A stretch of 64,000 nt of DNA from Garcia nutans (GCA_947685225.1 CANTUV010000072.1:7750001-7814000); one strand, 5' to 3'; counted from the first letter of the stretch, positions 22,174 through 34,037 are shown. The notes: generated by a model not told the origin, from the letters alone. Numbers and translations: made by a program.

Positions 22174-23341
22174 TACTTTTGGTGAGCAAGTGATTGAGTT
22201 GCTACTAGATTCTTCATCTCTGGCATAGGTCGAATTGTCGTAAGCTTTTGAACTGTAGTAATCCAGAGCTCCGAGCTAGAAAGGATTAATGATAGGTCAT
22301 GTGATGCATGTATGCTTGTATGTATGTATGCACAAACAATAAACAAACAAGGAAAAATAGGGCATGCATTCCAACCTTATAACTTCCACACACGAATGAC
22401 GAGTCTCTTTTCCTAGGCAATATGGCTAACAAAATACCAACATGGGGTATCTTGTTTTCAAAAATTTCCCTCGGACGTTTCAACCAATAGTTATACTTTC
22501 AAAAATGGAAATTAGTCCATGATAATTCCCATTAATTAGGTTTTAATCCATTCAATCAACTAAAGCAGCTTTTATGCTATATTGGATTAAAACTAAATTA
22601 AGAAGTTTATTATAAATAGATTTCTCACTTGAAAAAGTAACTAATGATTCATGCAAAAAAACAAGCCCATGATTAATAACTCTTAGTATAAACTAGGCCC
22701 ACAAATGATTTTTGGTATTTCGTAATTGACCTAAATATTTGTAAGCTCTTTTAAAGGTTGGATGAAAATAATTTTGTTTCTAAGCCCATTGTAAAAAGAT
22801 TTTAGAAAAAAATGGATTTTGGGCTTTGTATTTGAGTCATGAGAAAAGAATTTTTTTGATTTATTTTAGAAAAAGTTTTATGTCCAAAGACCATCTTGAA
22901 ATGTTTTGAAAATAGCTTTGGTCTTTTGGATTTAGAGGAAAAAATTATTTGAGCTCACAATGTAATTAGGTCATATTAGAAAAAGAACAAACCAAATAAG
23001 CCATGATTTAAGCCAAGATAAATTAACCATAGTCAAACAACAAGCATTTGGGGTAAAAACCTAAGGAAAGTAACTAGGCCAATTACATGAGCTTTAGTCT
23101 TTGGGTTAAAGGCTTAGATTCCCATAGCAAGTATATACCAAAAGGTACAAGGCTATGAGTGGTTATGCCATGCTCGATCTCCATACCTTGAGTGAAAGTA
23201 TGGTATCCATTACATAGCACAACAACACGGGTAACACGAGCATCCTAACTTACGCACACGATGCAAACTAAATGATGTAATGGATAATATCATGATAAGA
23301 AAGAATAGAATAACATAAAGACTAACAAAATTAACTTCTCT
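22174..23341 (-). other. Untranslated leader of Tat-2
   Basis: About 1.2 kb between the PBS and gag. Similar in order and words to 29450-30540 of Tat-1, including a shared short frame MKRPREIFENKIPHVGIL (22483 leftward) whose counterpart starts at 30277. No convincing gene. Confidence 0.65.
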
Positions 23342-23361
23342 TATCCCTAGTGGAGTCGCCA
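23342..23361 (-). other. Primer-binding site, tRNA-Arg type
   Basis: Minus strand TGGCGACTCCACTAGGGA, one base after the LTR end. It matches, with one change, the complement of the 3' end of plant tRNA-Arg(ACG), the primer used by Ogre/Tat elements. Confidence 0.85.
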
Positions 23362-24890
23362 CTGTGAGCGGGGATTTTTGCCCCCACTCCCGGTGGAATG
23401 GTTCTTGCTACTTCGGCACTGTTTAGGCTCGGGGCCTTAGAGAACACGGGCCTAAGATCGGAGAAAATGGAGTCACCACCAGGACAGGCAGAGAAAAAGA
23501 AAGGGGTGGATGACTCGATTCCTAAGGAATCCCTAAGCCCCTAATGGGTTCAGAAAGTTGGGTACGTGTGGAGAAGGTGAGAAATGGCCCAGCACCCCCA
23601 CAACGCCCGATTTATTGGAACCGGCCTCCTTTGCAGGTCCTAATATTATAAAATTCTTAAGTATAACATATTATCCATATTACATGCAACAATTAAAATA
23701 AAGCATCATTATATTAAAATCAAAGTAATGTCCAACCAAAGCGAATAAATGGACACCCATCCAAGGATGGAAACATGTCCTTACATCGTCCGTGTCTAAA
23801 ACTAAATAGGACACCCACTAAAAAGTGGAAATGTATCCTTTACATTGGTCCCAAAATATAAGAACAATTTAAATTACATGAAAATTAATTAATGAGGTAC
23901 CCAATAATGGAAACATACCTCTTACAATTTTAATACAAAAATGAATATATAATAATCATAATAATAAAGAAAATATCCATCCATGATAAATTAAATAAAT
24001 CAAGCATTGAAATTAAATAAATCAACCATCAAAACATATAATAAACTATATAATCAAATCTAAAATTAAATAAAGCAATAAATATATAAGTTTAGGGTTT
24101 TAGGAACTTATGGTTTTGGAACTTAGGGTTTTACAAACTAGAGTCTTGTAATTAAGGTTTTGAAATTAGGGTTTTTGAAACTAGGGTTTTGGAATTCAAG
24201 GTTTGGAATTAGGGTTTTTAGGGTTTAACTTACTGCCTTAAAAAAATAATTTTTGATTTGGAGAGATAAATTAAGGTTTTGGAAAAATAATCAATATTTT
24301 GGAGTTTAATAATGAAATGGTTAAAGCTTTTGGACAAAAAATAGTTTAAGGTTTTGAGTTTCAATAAAATAATTTACGATTCTTGAAGTTTTAGAAAAAA
24401 AATAGATTCTGATAATTAATTTCAATCCTCAACAACTACTGGATAGTTTTAAGTTTTTTATAAAACATGCAAGTGGAGTTACCAATACCAATTGATCAAT
24501 GTATTAATTAAAGCAAACAATTAAAGTTATTAAAACAAAGATCAATTTACTGTATGTTCAAAGATCAAGTTACTGCATGTTCAAGGATCAAGTTACTGCA
24601 TGTTCGTATTAATCAAAGAAAATGAAGCTACTGTGAGCATGAATAATTTATGATTAAAGATCAAACCTCTGTCGTTGGTTCCACAAAAAAATTGATATAT
24701 GGATGAACAATGTTAAGACAGTATGTACTCTGCCTTCTTCTTTGGTTGTCTTGATATTTCTGTTTGTTGTTTCCTTCGTTCTCCAAAAAAAGTCGTTGCT
24801 GTTTTTCTCTGTTTATTGTCGTCTCTTTTGTTTTGTGGTTTAATCTCTCTTAATATTAATTCCCGACCCTTGTTAAAGTCTAAAATGTTA

Positions 24891-24900
24891 TTATTTATAG
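24891..24900 (-). promoter_or_regulatory. TATA box, Tat-2 5' LTR
   Basis: CTATAAATAA on the minus strand, about 145 bases downstream (element sense) of the nearest palindrome. Confidence 0.65.
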
Positions 24901-25044
24901 GCCAAAAACCTCACTCAGAATCGCTAAACCTAATATCAATCCGTCTTTAAAATAAATTTTATTTTAATTTGGAAACTAATTTCAAAAAATAATTGAAACA
25001 TTGCCCATATCGACATCATATCGACATGGACCAAAGCCCAAAGT

Positions 25045-25116
25045 CATGTCGACCTGGGGCAACCAGGTCGACATGGCCTTTGGATCATGTCGACCTAGGA
25101 CATCTAGGTCGACATG
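25045..25116. repeat. CATGTCGACCT palindromes in Tat-2 5' LTR
   Basis: Two perfect 11-base inverted repeats: CATGTCGACCT (25045-25055) with AGGTCGACATG (25065-25075), and 25086-25096 with 25106-25116. Confidence 0.9.
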
Positions 25117-25332
25117 AGCCTAGGCTCATATCACCTGGGCCCTCCCAACTTGAACTGATTTTGCATTTTTAATTTTTTTTTGGACCGGACCGTCTAAAAA
25201 AACTTGGTTCAGGGTTTTGTAGTTGAGTTTGTGACTTTTAAAATTGGACTAACTTATTAGAAGTTGTAAATTAGATCATGGCATCCTTTAATCAGGACTG
25301 TATCAAATTGGGGTCAAAATTAAGGGTCTATA

Positions 25333-25392
25333 AGCAATTTCCTTTCTTTTCTCACTTCTTGAGGCTTTTCTTTTGTGTTCTTTGGGTGCCAT
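25333..25392 (-). pseudogene. First 20 codons of an unknown basic ORF cut by Tat-2
   Basis: ATG at 25392 in a good context (CCATGG) opens a highly basic frame, MAPKEHKRKASRSEKRKEIA, which runs into the Tat-2 LTR at 25332. A TATA-like box lies about 120 bases upstream. The sequence between shows no PBS, so this does not look like a gag leader. It may be an extra ORF of the Copia element or a fragment of another gene. Not assignable to a family from 20 residues. Confidence 0.35.
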
Positions 25393-25982
25393 GGAAATGA
25401 AGATTAAAAGAATAAGGAAGGGATGAAGAAGATTGAGAGAATATAAGTTTTTTGAGTATTTGAGAGTTTAAAAATTGATAAAAAGTTGCAAACACTGATA
25501 TTGGGGGGGCGGTATATATAGTGTTTTGAGAAGTAGCCGTTTATAACTGTTGGAGAGGTGAAATGCACTTTTTGAATGAGTTCTAATGGCTAGAAAATTT
25601 TAAATCTAGAGAAAAAGTTTTGTCAGACTCTTATGAGTTAGGTGGTAAAATTCAAAAAATTATAAAAGTCTGATCGGACTCTAGTGGTTCCGAACGGTAT
25701 TTTAGTTTTAAGCACAATGGTCAAAAAATTTTAAATTATGCTAGTCGGTCCAATGAAAGATTAGGGGTTAATTTTTCATGAAGGATTAAGTTGTTTTACA
25801 AAAGTACGATGGGGCTAATGTGTGGTCTGATAAGGAAATTCCCAAAAATTGATAAATTTGAGGAAGTTTATGTAATTCAACTTGGATCATTGAAGGATGA
25901 CCAAAAATTAGTTATTAGTGAATAAATTTATCAATTAGTTTAGGGGTTAATCTAAGGTGGATCCATCTATTATACCTATATG
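25393..25982 (-). other. Non-coding stretch downstream of Copia pol
   Basis: About 590 bases between the Copia pol stop and the basic mini-ORF. No LTR end or polypurine tract recognised. The only feature is the TATA-like box at 25512. Confidence 0.5.
25512..25521 (-). promoter_or_regulatory. TATA-like box upstream of the basic mini-ORF
   Basis: Minus strand CTATATATACC, followed by a C7 run and a pyrimidine-rich leader up to the ATG at 25392. Confidence 0.4.
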
Positions 25983-27172
25983 TTATTTGATGAAGCTCAG
26001 TCGTTCATCATTTAATGGTTTAGTGAAGATGTCAGCAAGTTAATTTTTAGTGTCAATGAATTCTAAAACTACACTATTGTTGTGAACATTGTCTCTTAAA
26101 AAATGATGTCTAATGTCTACATGTTTTGACCTAGAATGTTGAATCAAATTTTTATATAGATTAATTGCACCTGTATTATCACATTTAATAGGAATATGGT
26201 CAAATGACTTACCATAGTCTAGTAATTGTTGTTTCATCAATAATACTTGAGTGCAACAAAAATATGCAGCAACATATTCAACTTCCACAGTATATAAAGC
26301 AACAGGCACTTGTTTCTTTCAAAATCAAGAAACTAGGCAATCACCAGGAAAATGACATGCACCGATCATACTTTTTCTAACTAATATGCTACCGGCATAG
26401 TCCGTATCTGAAAAGCCTAAAATGTTAACTGATGTATTTCTAGGATACCAAAGACGTAAGTGCAATGTTCCACTTAAATATTTCAAAATTCTTTTAGTGG
26501 CATTTAAATGTGATTCTCTAGTAAAAGATTAAAATCTAGTACACAAACATACACTATATATTATATCAGATCTAGAAGTGGTTAAGTAAATAAGTGATCC
26601 GATAATACCTTGATATTTCTTCTCATCAACTTTTTTACCACTTTCATCTTTGTCTAACTTTAAAGATGTACTCATTGGAGTTTTGCTAGCTTTGCAACCA
26701 TCCATGCCAAAATTCTTGAGAAGTTTCTTTGTGTATTTGGATTGGTTAATGAAGATTCCATCCTTCCATTTTTTTACTTGTAAACCAAGGAAGAATTTAA
26801 GTTCATCCACCATACTCATTTCAAATTCCCTAGTCATACAAGAAGCAAATTCTTTGCACAAAGATTCATTAGTAGCAACAAATCAACATACATGTGTACA
26901 ATCAAAATGTTATGCAATTTTCTTTTGACAAATAATGTAGTGTCAACTTTTCCTTTTGTAAAACCATTTTCTAATAAATATGTACTAAGTCTATCACACC
27001 AAGCTCTTGGAGCCTATTTTAGACCATACAATGCCATAGTTAACTTAAAAACATGGCTTGAAAATTGATAATCTTCAAAACTGAGAGGTTGTTCAACATA
27101 AACTTCTTCATTAATAAATCCATTGAAAAATGCACTTTTGATGTCCATTTGAAAAATTTTTAAATTCATATG
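25983..27172 (-). pseudogene. pol: Copia (Sirevirus-like) pol, 3' half: RT and RNase H
   Basis: Minus strand, downstream half of a pol split by Tat-1. It starts in RT at FQMDIKSAFFN (about 27155), then ALYGLK and APRAW with a stop between them, then a damaged catalytic loop: where Y-V-D-D-I-I-F-G is expected only YVD remains, followed by a deletion and frameshift near 26885. A clean frame (26861-26529) carries FLGLQVKKW and SLIYLTTSRSDI. RNase H follows with AEYVAA-like, CDNTGAINL and RHHFLRDNV motifs (26309-26040). TAA at 26042-26040 replaces a glutamine, after which LADIFTKPL reads to the true stop at 25983. The C-terminal motifs resemble SIRE/Maximus elements. Non-functional. Confidence 0.9.
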
Positions 27173-27334
27173 TGTAGACCCTTAATTTTTTACCCAGTCC
27201 GGTCCAATATATTTTAATTAGTCCAAAATAATTTTTGTGTTATCTTAATTAAATAATATTTATTTTAGTAATTAATAAAAAAAATAATAGTAATAAAAAA
27301 TAAAAATAAATAAAAATAATACAAATAAAAATAA

Positions 27335-27500
27335 AAAATCGGCGTCGGAAAAATCGACGACGAAAAATTCATCGCCAAAAAACATTGTTGGACGAAATGG
27401 CCAAAGCCATTTCACCCGTAGAATTTTTCTTCGGGCACCCATTTCGCTTGTAGGAATTTCCTGTAGGCGAAATGGCCCACAGCCCGCCCAGCACACCAAC
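27335..27500. repeat. GC-rich palindromic U3 module (Tat-1 5' LTR)
   Basis: GAAATGGC (27394-27401) faces GCCATTTC (27406-27413); further half-copies GAAATGGCCC and CCATTTCGC follow to 27490. Confidence 0.8.
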
Positions 27501-27691
27501 CCTCGCAAATTTCCACGGCAATCCTTGCAGCAGTTTTTTTTGCCAGCGAAATTTTTCCGCAGCAGTTTTTTTTCACCTGCGAAATTTTTTCAATGCAATT
27601 TTTTTCGAAACCAAATTCTATTTGGTTTCAGTTTTATTTTCTTAACTAATGTTAGTTTCCATAAACAAGTTGAATTAATCATCTAAATTTC

Positions 27692-27701
27692 CTATAAATA
27701 A
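27692..27701 (+). promoter_or_regulatory. TATA box, Tat-1 5' LTR
   Basis: CTATAAATAA on the plus strand, same core as the other Tat LTRs. Confidence 0.7.
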
Positions 27702-28009
27702 GACTAGAAATAACGCAGAAAAGGGGAGGACAATCGGAGAAACTTTGGAAAAAATGAGGGGATTTTGAAAAAGGACAATGAGAGAGGAATCGGACTTTAG
27801 ACTGGAATTTTGAATTGGAACTTTACAAATCGATCGAACTTTTAAAAGAGGAAGCAATCAAATCTATCAAAGGCAACCATCTAGCCTTTGTCCTTGTTCA
27901 TCCAAGAAGTAATTTTTGGTGGAACCAACAAACGAAGGTATGAATATCAAATCTTTTTTTTTCTTTACAATAGCTTAAACTATTAAATCGTTTCTTTTGA
28001 TTTTAAAAA

Positions 28010-28640
28010 CCTTAGAATCCTAATTTACTTTTTCTAAACCTTAGAACTTTAAATCGTCTCCTCTATTTTAAAAAAAAACCCTAAAATTACTTTTCTGTTC
28101 CTTTTAAAACCTAAGAATCTGCTTTCCAATTTTCTAAAACCTTAAAACCCTAAATTGATCCTTTTATTTCCAAAAACCCTAAAAAATACTTTCTGTTTCC
28201 AAAAATTTTAAATCGCCTCGCCTATTTCCAAAAACTTTATAAAATCTAAATTATTTTTTTCAATTCCAAAATCAAAACAGTAAACTAGTAAACCTAAACC
28301 CTAAAGTCCTCTTAAACCCTAATTCCCCTAAAACAATAAACCCCAAACTAAGTTTCCTAAACCCTAATCCTTAAAACCTTAAAACCTTATAAACCTAAAT
28401 ATTAAAATTCAACATAGAAAGCCTAAAAACAACAATCCAGTAGCTAATAATCATAAACCTCATGTTTTAATATTCAAACCCTGATTTCATGATTTTACTC
28501 CTCAAACCTTAATTTGGTTAATCAAAGAACATTATCAATCTCTTAAATTATAAAACCTTAATCCATTTCAATTCCCTTAAAACTTATAGTAGCCTAAACC
28601 AATAAATTCCAAAACCCTAAATATTAATTAAAGAACTTTA
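28010..28640 (+). repeat. Degenerate telobox-like (AAACCCTAA) run in LTR
   Basis: Many irregularly spaced CCCTAAA/AAACCCT words, repeated in the 3' LTR at 45840-46500 and, complemented, in the minus-oriented Tat LTRs. Not a true telomere array because the spacing is irregular. Confidence 0.75.
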
Positions 28641-29432
28641 AATGAGAAAAAGTAACCCTAATATGTATCTTGACTTACTTTATTTTTAGATTTAATTATG
28701 TAGTTTATTATATGCTTTAATTTATTTAAGTTCAATGCTTGGTTTATTTAAATTATCAAGGATGAATGTTTATATTTTGATTGATGTTTAATATCATTGA
28801 TGAATGATTTATTTATTATGAATGGTTATTTACTTTTATCAATTTATTTTGATCTCTAAGTGTTGTAAGAGGTATGTTTCCACTTTGTGGGTACCTCATT
28901 AATTAAATATCATGTAATTTAAATTTCTTTTATATTTTGGACTAATGTAAAGGACATGTTTCTACCTTTTGGTGGGTCTCCTATTAGTTTAGACATGGAT
29001 GATGTAAGGACATGTTTCCATCCTCGGATGGGCGTCCATTTATTTGCTTTGTTTGGACATTGCTTTGATTTTAATATAACGATGCTTTATTTCAATTGTT
29101 GCATGTAATATGGATAATATTGTCATTTTTAAGAATTTTATAATATTAAGACCTGTAAAGGAGGCCGGCTCTAATGAACTAGGCATTGTGGGGGTGCTGG
29201 GCCATTTCTCACCTTCCCCACACATACCCAACTTTCCGAACCCATTAGGGGATTGGGAATTCCTTAGGAATCGAGTTATCCACCCTTTTCTTTTCTTTTT
29301 TCCTGCCCGTCTGGGTGGTGACTTCATTTTCTCTGAACTTAGGTCCGTGTTCTCTAAGGACCCTAGCCTAAACAGTGCCGAAGTCGCAAGAACCATTCTA
29401 CCGGGAGTGGGGGCAAAAATCCCTGCTCACAG

Positions 29433-29452
29433 TGGCAACTCCACTGGAGATA
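29433..29452 (+). other. Primer-binding site of Tat-1, tRNA-Arg type
   Basis: TGGCAACTCCACTGGAGA starts one base after the LTR; two mismatches to the tRNA-Arg(ACG) complement. Confidence 0.8.
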
Positions 29453-30543
29453 AGAGAAGTTGATTCTGTTAGTCTTTTTATTATTCTATTCTTTCTTATA
29501 ATGATATTATCCATTGCATCATATTAGATTGCATTGTGTTATGTAAGGGATACCATACTTTCAACCAAGGTATGGAGATCGAGCATGGCATAACCACTCA
29601 TAGCCTTGTACCATTTGGCATATACTTGCTATAGGAACCTAAGCCTTTTAACCCAAAGACTAAAGTTCATGTAATTGGCCTAGTTACTTTCCTTAGGTTT
29701 TACCCCAAATGCATGTTTTTGACTATGGTTAATTTATCTTAGCTTAAATCATGGCTTATTTGGTTTGTTCTTTTTCTAATATGGCCTAAGTACATTGTAA
29801 GCTCAAAATAAATATTTCTTTAAAGTCCAAAAGACCAAAACAATTTTCAAAACATTTCAAGATGGTCTTTGGATATGAAACCTTTCCAAAAACAAATCAA
29901 AAATTCTTTTCTCATGGCCTAAATACTAAGCCCAAAATCCATTTTTTCTAAAATCTTTTTACAATGGGCTTAGAAATAAAATTATATTTGTCCAACCTTT
30001 TTCTTACAAAGAGCTTGCAAATTATTTAGGTCAATTACGAAATACCAAAAATCAATTGTGAGCCTAGTTTATACTAAGAATAATTAATCATGGTCTTGTT
30101 TTTGGCATGAATCATTAGTTGCTTTTTCAAAGTGAGAAATCTATTTATAATAAACCTCTTAATTTAGTTTTAATCCAATATAGCATAAAAGCTACTTTAG
30201 TTGGATAAATGGACTAAAACCTAATTAATGGGAATTATTATGAATTGATTTCCATTTTCGAAAATATAACTATTGGTTGAAACGTCTGAGGGAAATATTC
30301 AAAAACAAGGTACCCCATGTTGGCATTTTGTTAACCATGTACCTAGGAAAAGAGACTCGCCATTCGTGTGTGGATGTTATAAGGTTGGAAGGAACCTCCT
30401 ATTTGTCCTTGTTTGTTAATTGTTCATGCATACATGCATACATACATACATTGGCATCACATATCCTTGATCCTCTCTGGCTCACAAACCTAGAGTATGA
30501 CAATTCAAGAGCATACTACGACACCACCTACAACATTTCAAGG
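29453..30543 (+). other. Untranslated leader of Tat-1
   Basis: Shares block order with the Tat-2 leader (23341-22174 on the minus strand). The open frame from 30277 to the gag start has the same unlikely composition as in Tat-2 and is probably leader. Confidence 0.6.
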
Positions 30544-30848
30544 ATGAATGCAAACCAGCTAAGGGACATAGTTGATGAAGTTGTCAAAGCTAGGATGGCT
30601 GAACTACAAGACCAATTGGTTGAAATTATAAAGACCCAATTGATTGAAATTTTGGAGATCATCAACAATGCTAATAAGGCATCTCCCATTGAAATAAGAA
30701 AGAGGGGACAGGTAGCATCAACGGAGAAGATATTCACTAATGATCAGCCGATCCATATGCTGTCTAAATGGAACAATAAGAGCGGCTACCACCTCAATGA
30801 GCAAAATCAAAAGAAGAGAAGAGGTGATGAGAAAAATACAGCAACTGA
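30544..30848 (+). pseudogene. gag: Tat-1 Gag, N-terminal part
   Basis: ATG 30544 begins MNANQLRDIVDEVVKARMAE, the counterpart of the Tat-2 Gag N-terminus. After about 50 codons it jumps to a basic linker (NNKSGYHLNEQNQKKRR): the whole capsid region present in Tat-2 is deleted. The frame is then cut by the LARD-like insertion at 30849. Excising that insertion and one copy of ACTGA lets the frame run on into 39534 and beyond. Confidence 0.75.
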
Positions 30849-33671
30849 TGTAACATCCTCTAACAATTCTTATATAAAAACTATCAGAGAATGTTATTCG
30901 ATATACTTTTCACGCTCTAATCAATTCAGAGAAAACTCTCTTCATAAATAAAATTTTTGAAATAATAATACAATCTGCATATCACAAAACTTATAGGTCC
31001 AATGTTTAGACCAATTTCCAATATCTCCAATAATCTGAATAGAAATTATAAATAAGATAAACTTTATAAGTTCATCAAATCAAATAAATAAGCAATACAT
31101 TTCTTTCATGATACTCATTCACTAGAATCTCAAACTTCATTCTCTAAATACATATATCCTCTTATGTTTACAAAATTTATACAATCTCTCAAATAGCCAA
31201 ACTAAAGTATCTATATACATTTATAACTTATGAATACAATATACACAAGATCTTCATCTGTTCTTATCTTGCTCCGATGTCCTGATACTTGCGAGTCAGA
31301 AAACAATTCTAATATGCTAAGCAAAGCTTAGTGGTGCTTGTATACACATATTTTATCACTTAATATTAAAGAAATATACTTATGAAAATATAGTAATAAC
31401 ACTTAGTTTTAAAAAGTATTTCAATATATGAACTAATTTCAGTAACAAATCAACATACCATGTTGATTACACAAAATAATAATTATCCATGTGTAAAAGT
31501 TATCATATAATACAATACTTTCGCTATTGCAACTTGTCTCATTAAGAATCATTTTATTCAAGACTTGTTTTCTCATTTGATAACATTGTTCACAATACGC
31601 TTATTTTGTTTTTCAATAAGTCTTCCTTTTCAAGTTCACATATAGGATCATTTCATTCAATCTATACTTTTTAGCACTTACATCTAGTACTATACTTTAG
31701 AGCACTTTGTATCTCACATCATGTTATACACTTTCAATCATTTGATATACTTTGGAGCACTTTGTATCTCACAGCATTATATACACTTTCAATCATTTGA
31801 TTAATTCAATACATTGAGCATAACATTTCCATTGCGTTCATTAGAACTTTCACTTGTAAGCATATATATATTAACAATCACTTTTACACTGGAACACAAT
31901 ACTTCAATTTCAAGTACTTGACTTATCTATTATGTTACATTTCTTTCATTAGTCACACTACCATGTTCACATATATTTTCATTAATTATGCACATACATA
32001 CTAAACTTAGATCATAAGTTTGGATAACATGTTAGTGTAGCAATCTCAAGAATTTATAATGGCAATTATGCCCACTATCACTGATAACACATTCTATCCA
32101 TTAAAGGCACGAGGTGCCCACTGTCACTGTGGCTATCTATCCTCTAGCTAGCCATTCAATCCAAAGCTAGATATAAACTTAGTATGATTTGGGAAATTCA
32201 TTAATTTTGATGAACACTACATTGTTTATTTCATTTCTTTGGTATTATACTCTTATCAACATTTGGTAGGATATATATGTGTGTCACGTATCTAAAGTTT
32301 ATCACTCATTTTCATACATTTAACACATTAACACAAAAGTATGGACTATACACATATTAGTCTCATGTCATTGATTAGCACTCACTTGTTTATATAAACA
32401 CTCACTTGTTTATATAAACACTTGTTTATATTTCACTTGTTTATATCATTTCATTAGTACATTACTCTTATCAATATTTAGTATGATATATATATTTGTC
32501 ACTTATCTTAAGTTTCTCACTCTTTTTCATGCATTTAACACATACACATGAAGTCTCAATACAATTATTCACATATTAGTCTCATACTAGGCCCGTAGAT
32601 CACAAATTACAAGCAAAAAACATTATTTAGGTACCCCACAACCGTGGTATCTCAACCCCACGCCCGTGGGATCCCAAATGAAGCTGTAAAATAAGTTTGA
32701 AGATCCCATGGTCGTGGCCTTCAAGGGCCACTGTCGTGGCATATAAAACTCCTCTGTTTTATCAAATTTTTTTGAAGAAACAGCATCACTTTCAATCCCA
32801 CGGTCGTGGCACTCAATTGCCACGGCCGTGGCATTGATTTTGGGACTGTTTTCGAAGTAAAATCATGTATTCTGCACTTTTAACTTCATTAAACACAAAC
32901 ATGTTTAAGATCTAAGATCAAAATGTATCAAACTCAAAGTTTTGATAGAAAAAGAATTCATATCAAATATTTTACCACAACTTCACTCAATCAAACTTTC
33001 AATCATTTCCTATGAATAAAACCAACATCAAACCATTAAATTCTCCTAAAGGGTGAGTTAAGGATCAAAACCCATCATATAAAAGTTATTTTTTACTCAT
33101 CAATCTATTTAATCAATACTTTCAAGAAATATATCATTATACATAACTCAATCATTCAATTGAATCATTAAAACTCATAAAAATTCATATTTTTGCAAAG
33201 TATAAATCAAAAGCACATACCTTGTTGATAATCACCACTTTTCCAACTTAATCTTCTCAACACTTATATGTATATGTGATCTGATCTTAGTTTTGATTCA
33301 AATCATAGAAAGAAAGAAGAAAGAAGAAACTTTGGTGGTGTTGGTGATGGTGGCGTGGAGAGAAGAAGGAAGAAAGAAATCAGAAAATTCTACACAATTG
33401 ACACATATACACACACACATATATATATAATATTTTTAATCTAGTGAGGGAATGCTCATAATAACTATATTTCACCCTCATTCTTAACCATTGATTCTAA
33501 ATCAAGTTTTAATCTCGTAAAATAGTAACAATAATCTCTTCAGTAAAGTTTTAAGATATACAATTTACTATTCTTTACGTATAACATTTATCCACAATAC
33601 TTTTGTCACTATACACTATCAATTTTTCATTATTAGTTAAAATGTCCCTGATTAAAATCTTGACCATTACA
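30849..33671 (-). repeat. 3' LTR of LARD-like element
   Basis: TGTAACATCC...CCATTACA on the plus strand. Nearly identical to 36752-39528 with scattered substitutions and a few indels. Contains three hairpin units (32061-32154), direct repeats CACTTGTTTATAT (32386-32443) and the CCACGGCCGTGG module (32635-32835). Confidence 0.95.
32635..32835. repeat. CCACG(G/C)CCGTGG palindromic module
   Basis: Six or more units: CCCACG-CC-CGTGGG (32657-32670), CCCACGGTCGTGG near 32798, and the perfect 14-mer GCCACGGCCGTGGC (32819-32832). Some units have decayed at CpG positions (CCATGGTCGTGG, CCACTGTCGTGG). Confidence 0.9.
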
Positions 33672-34037
33672 ATTCTCCCCCACTAAAGAAATTTCGTCCT
33701 CGAAATTTACATATTATAGTAATAAGCTATTTACTTTTTAAATAATCTCAAATTTCACATAAAATCAATGATTTTCTTAACTTACATAACATTTATTTAT
33801 GTCTGATATCAAGCAACGTAACACTTTTAGAATAATCATATTATAGAATTGTAGAAAATTTTTCAACTCTACACACTTACACTATTTAAACTCAATTCAG
33901 TAATTACCTTTAACTCTCTTTAGAAATTTTGTTTTATATATAATTTGTATCATTACATTCCACTGTTACATATATATCTCATTCTTTCTCTTATATACTG
34001 AATATTAAATCATAGTTCCAGATAGCGGGTCACTGAT

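Larger units (their letters stand above)
16402..25332 (-). mobile_element. Tat-2: gag-only Tat/Ogre-like retrotransposon
   Basis: Minus-strand order: 5' LTR (25332-23363), PBS (23361-23342), a leader of about 1.2 kb, gag (22173-20779), about 3.6 kb non-coding with tandem arrays, polypurine tract (17165-17149), 3' LTR (17148 leftward, split and truncated). The Arg-tRNA primer site, the GHETDNC-type zinc knuckle and the repeat-rich 3' UTR point to the Tat/Ogre lineage. There is no pol between gag and the 3' LTR. No target duplication can be matched because the far end of the 3' LTR is lost; the right flank is AGCAA. Confidence 0.85.
23363..25332 (-). repeat. 5' LTR of Tat-2
   Basis: Complement of TATAGACCC...CTCACA; the initial TG has become TA through a C-to-T change at 25331. 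Contains the GTCGACCT palindromes (25045-25116), a TATA box (24891-24900), three TACTGCATGTTC direct repeats (24547-24605) and TTAGGG-like words (24090-24220). Confidence 0.9.
27173..29431 (+). repeat. 5' LTR of Tat-1
   Basis: TGTAGACCC...CTCACA with matching 3' copy. U3 holds a GAAATGGC palindrome (27394-27413), TATA at 27692, then about 600 bases rich in AAACCCTAA telobox-like words (28010-28640), then the conserved end block. Confidence 0.95.

Noticed and set aside
9282..25337. Single complete Tat element from 9287 to 25332
   Set aside because: Flanks CATCA and AGCAA do not match, and the left LTR is of a different subfamily up to 11282, so the left part is a separate truncated LTR.
28010..28640. 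Interstitial telomere array
   Set aside because: CCCTAAA words are irregularly spaced and lie within an LTR.
30277..30543. Extended N-terminus for Tat-1 Gag
   Set aside because: The stretch matches the leader of Tat-2, where it is not in frame with gag; the homologous Gag starts at the ATG at 30544.
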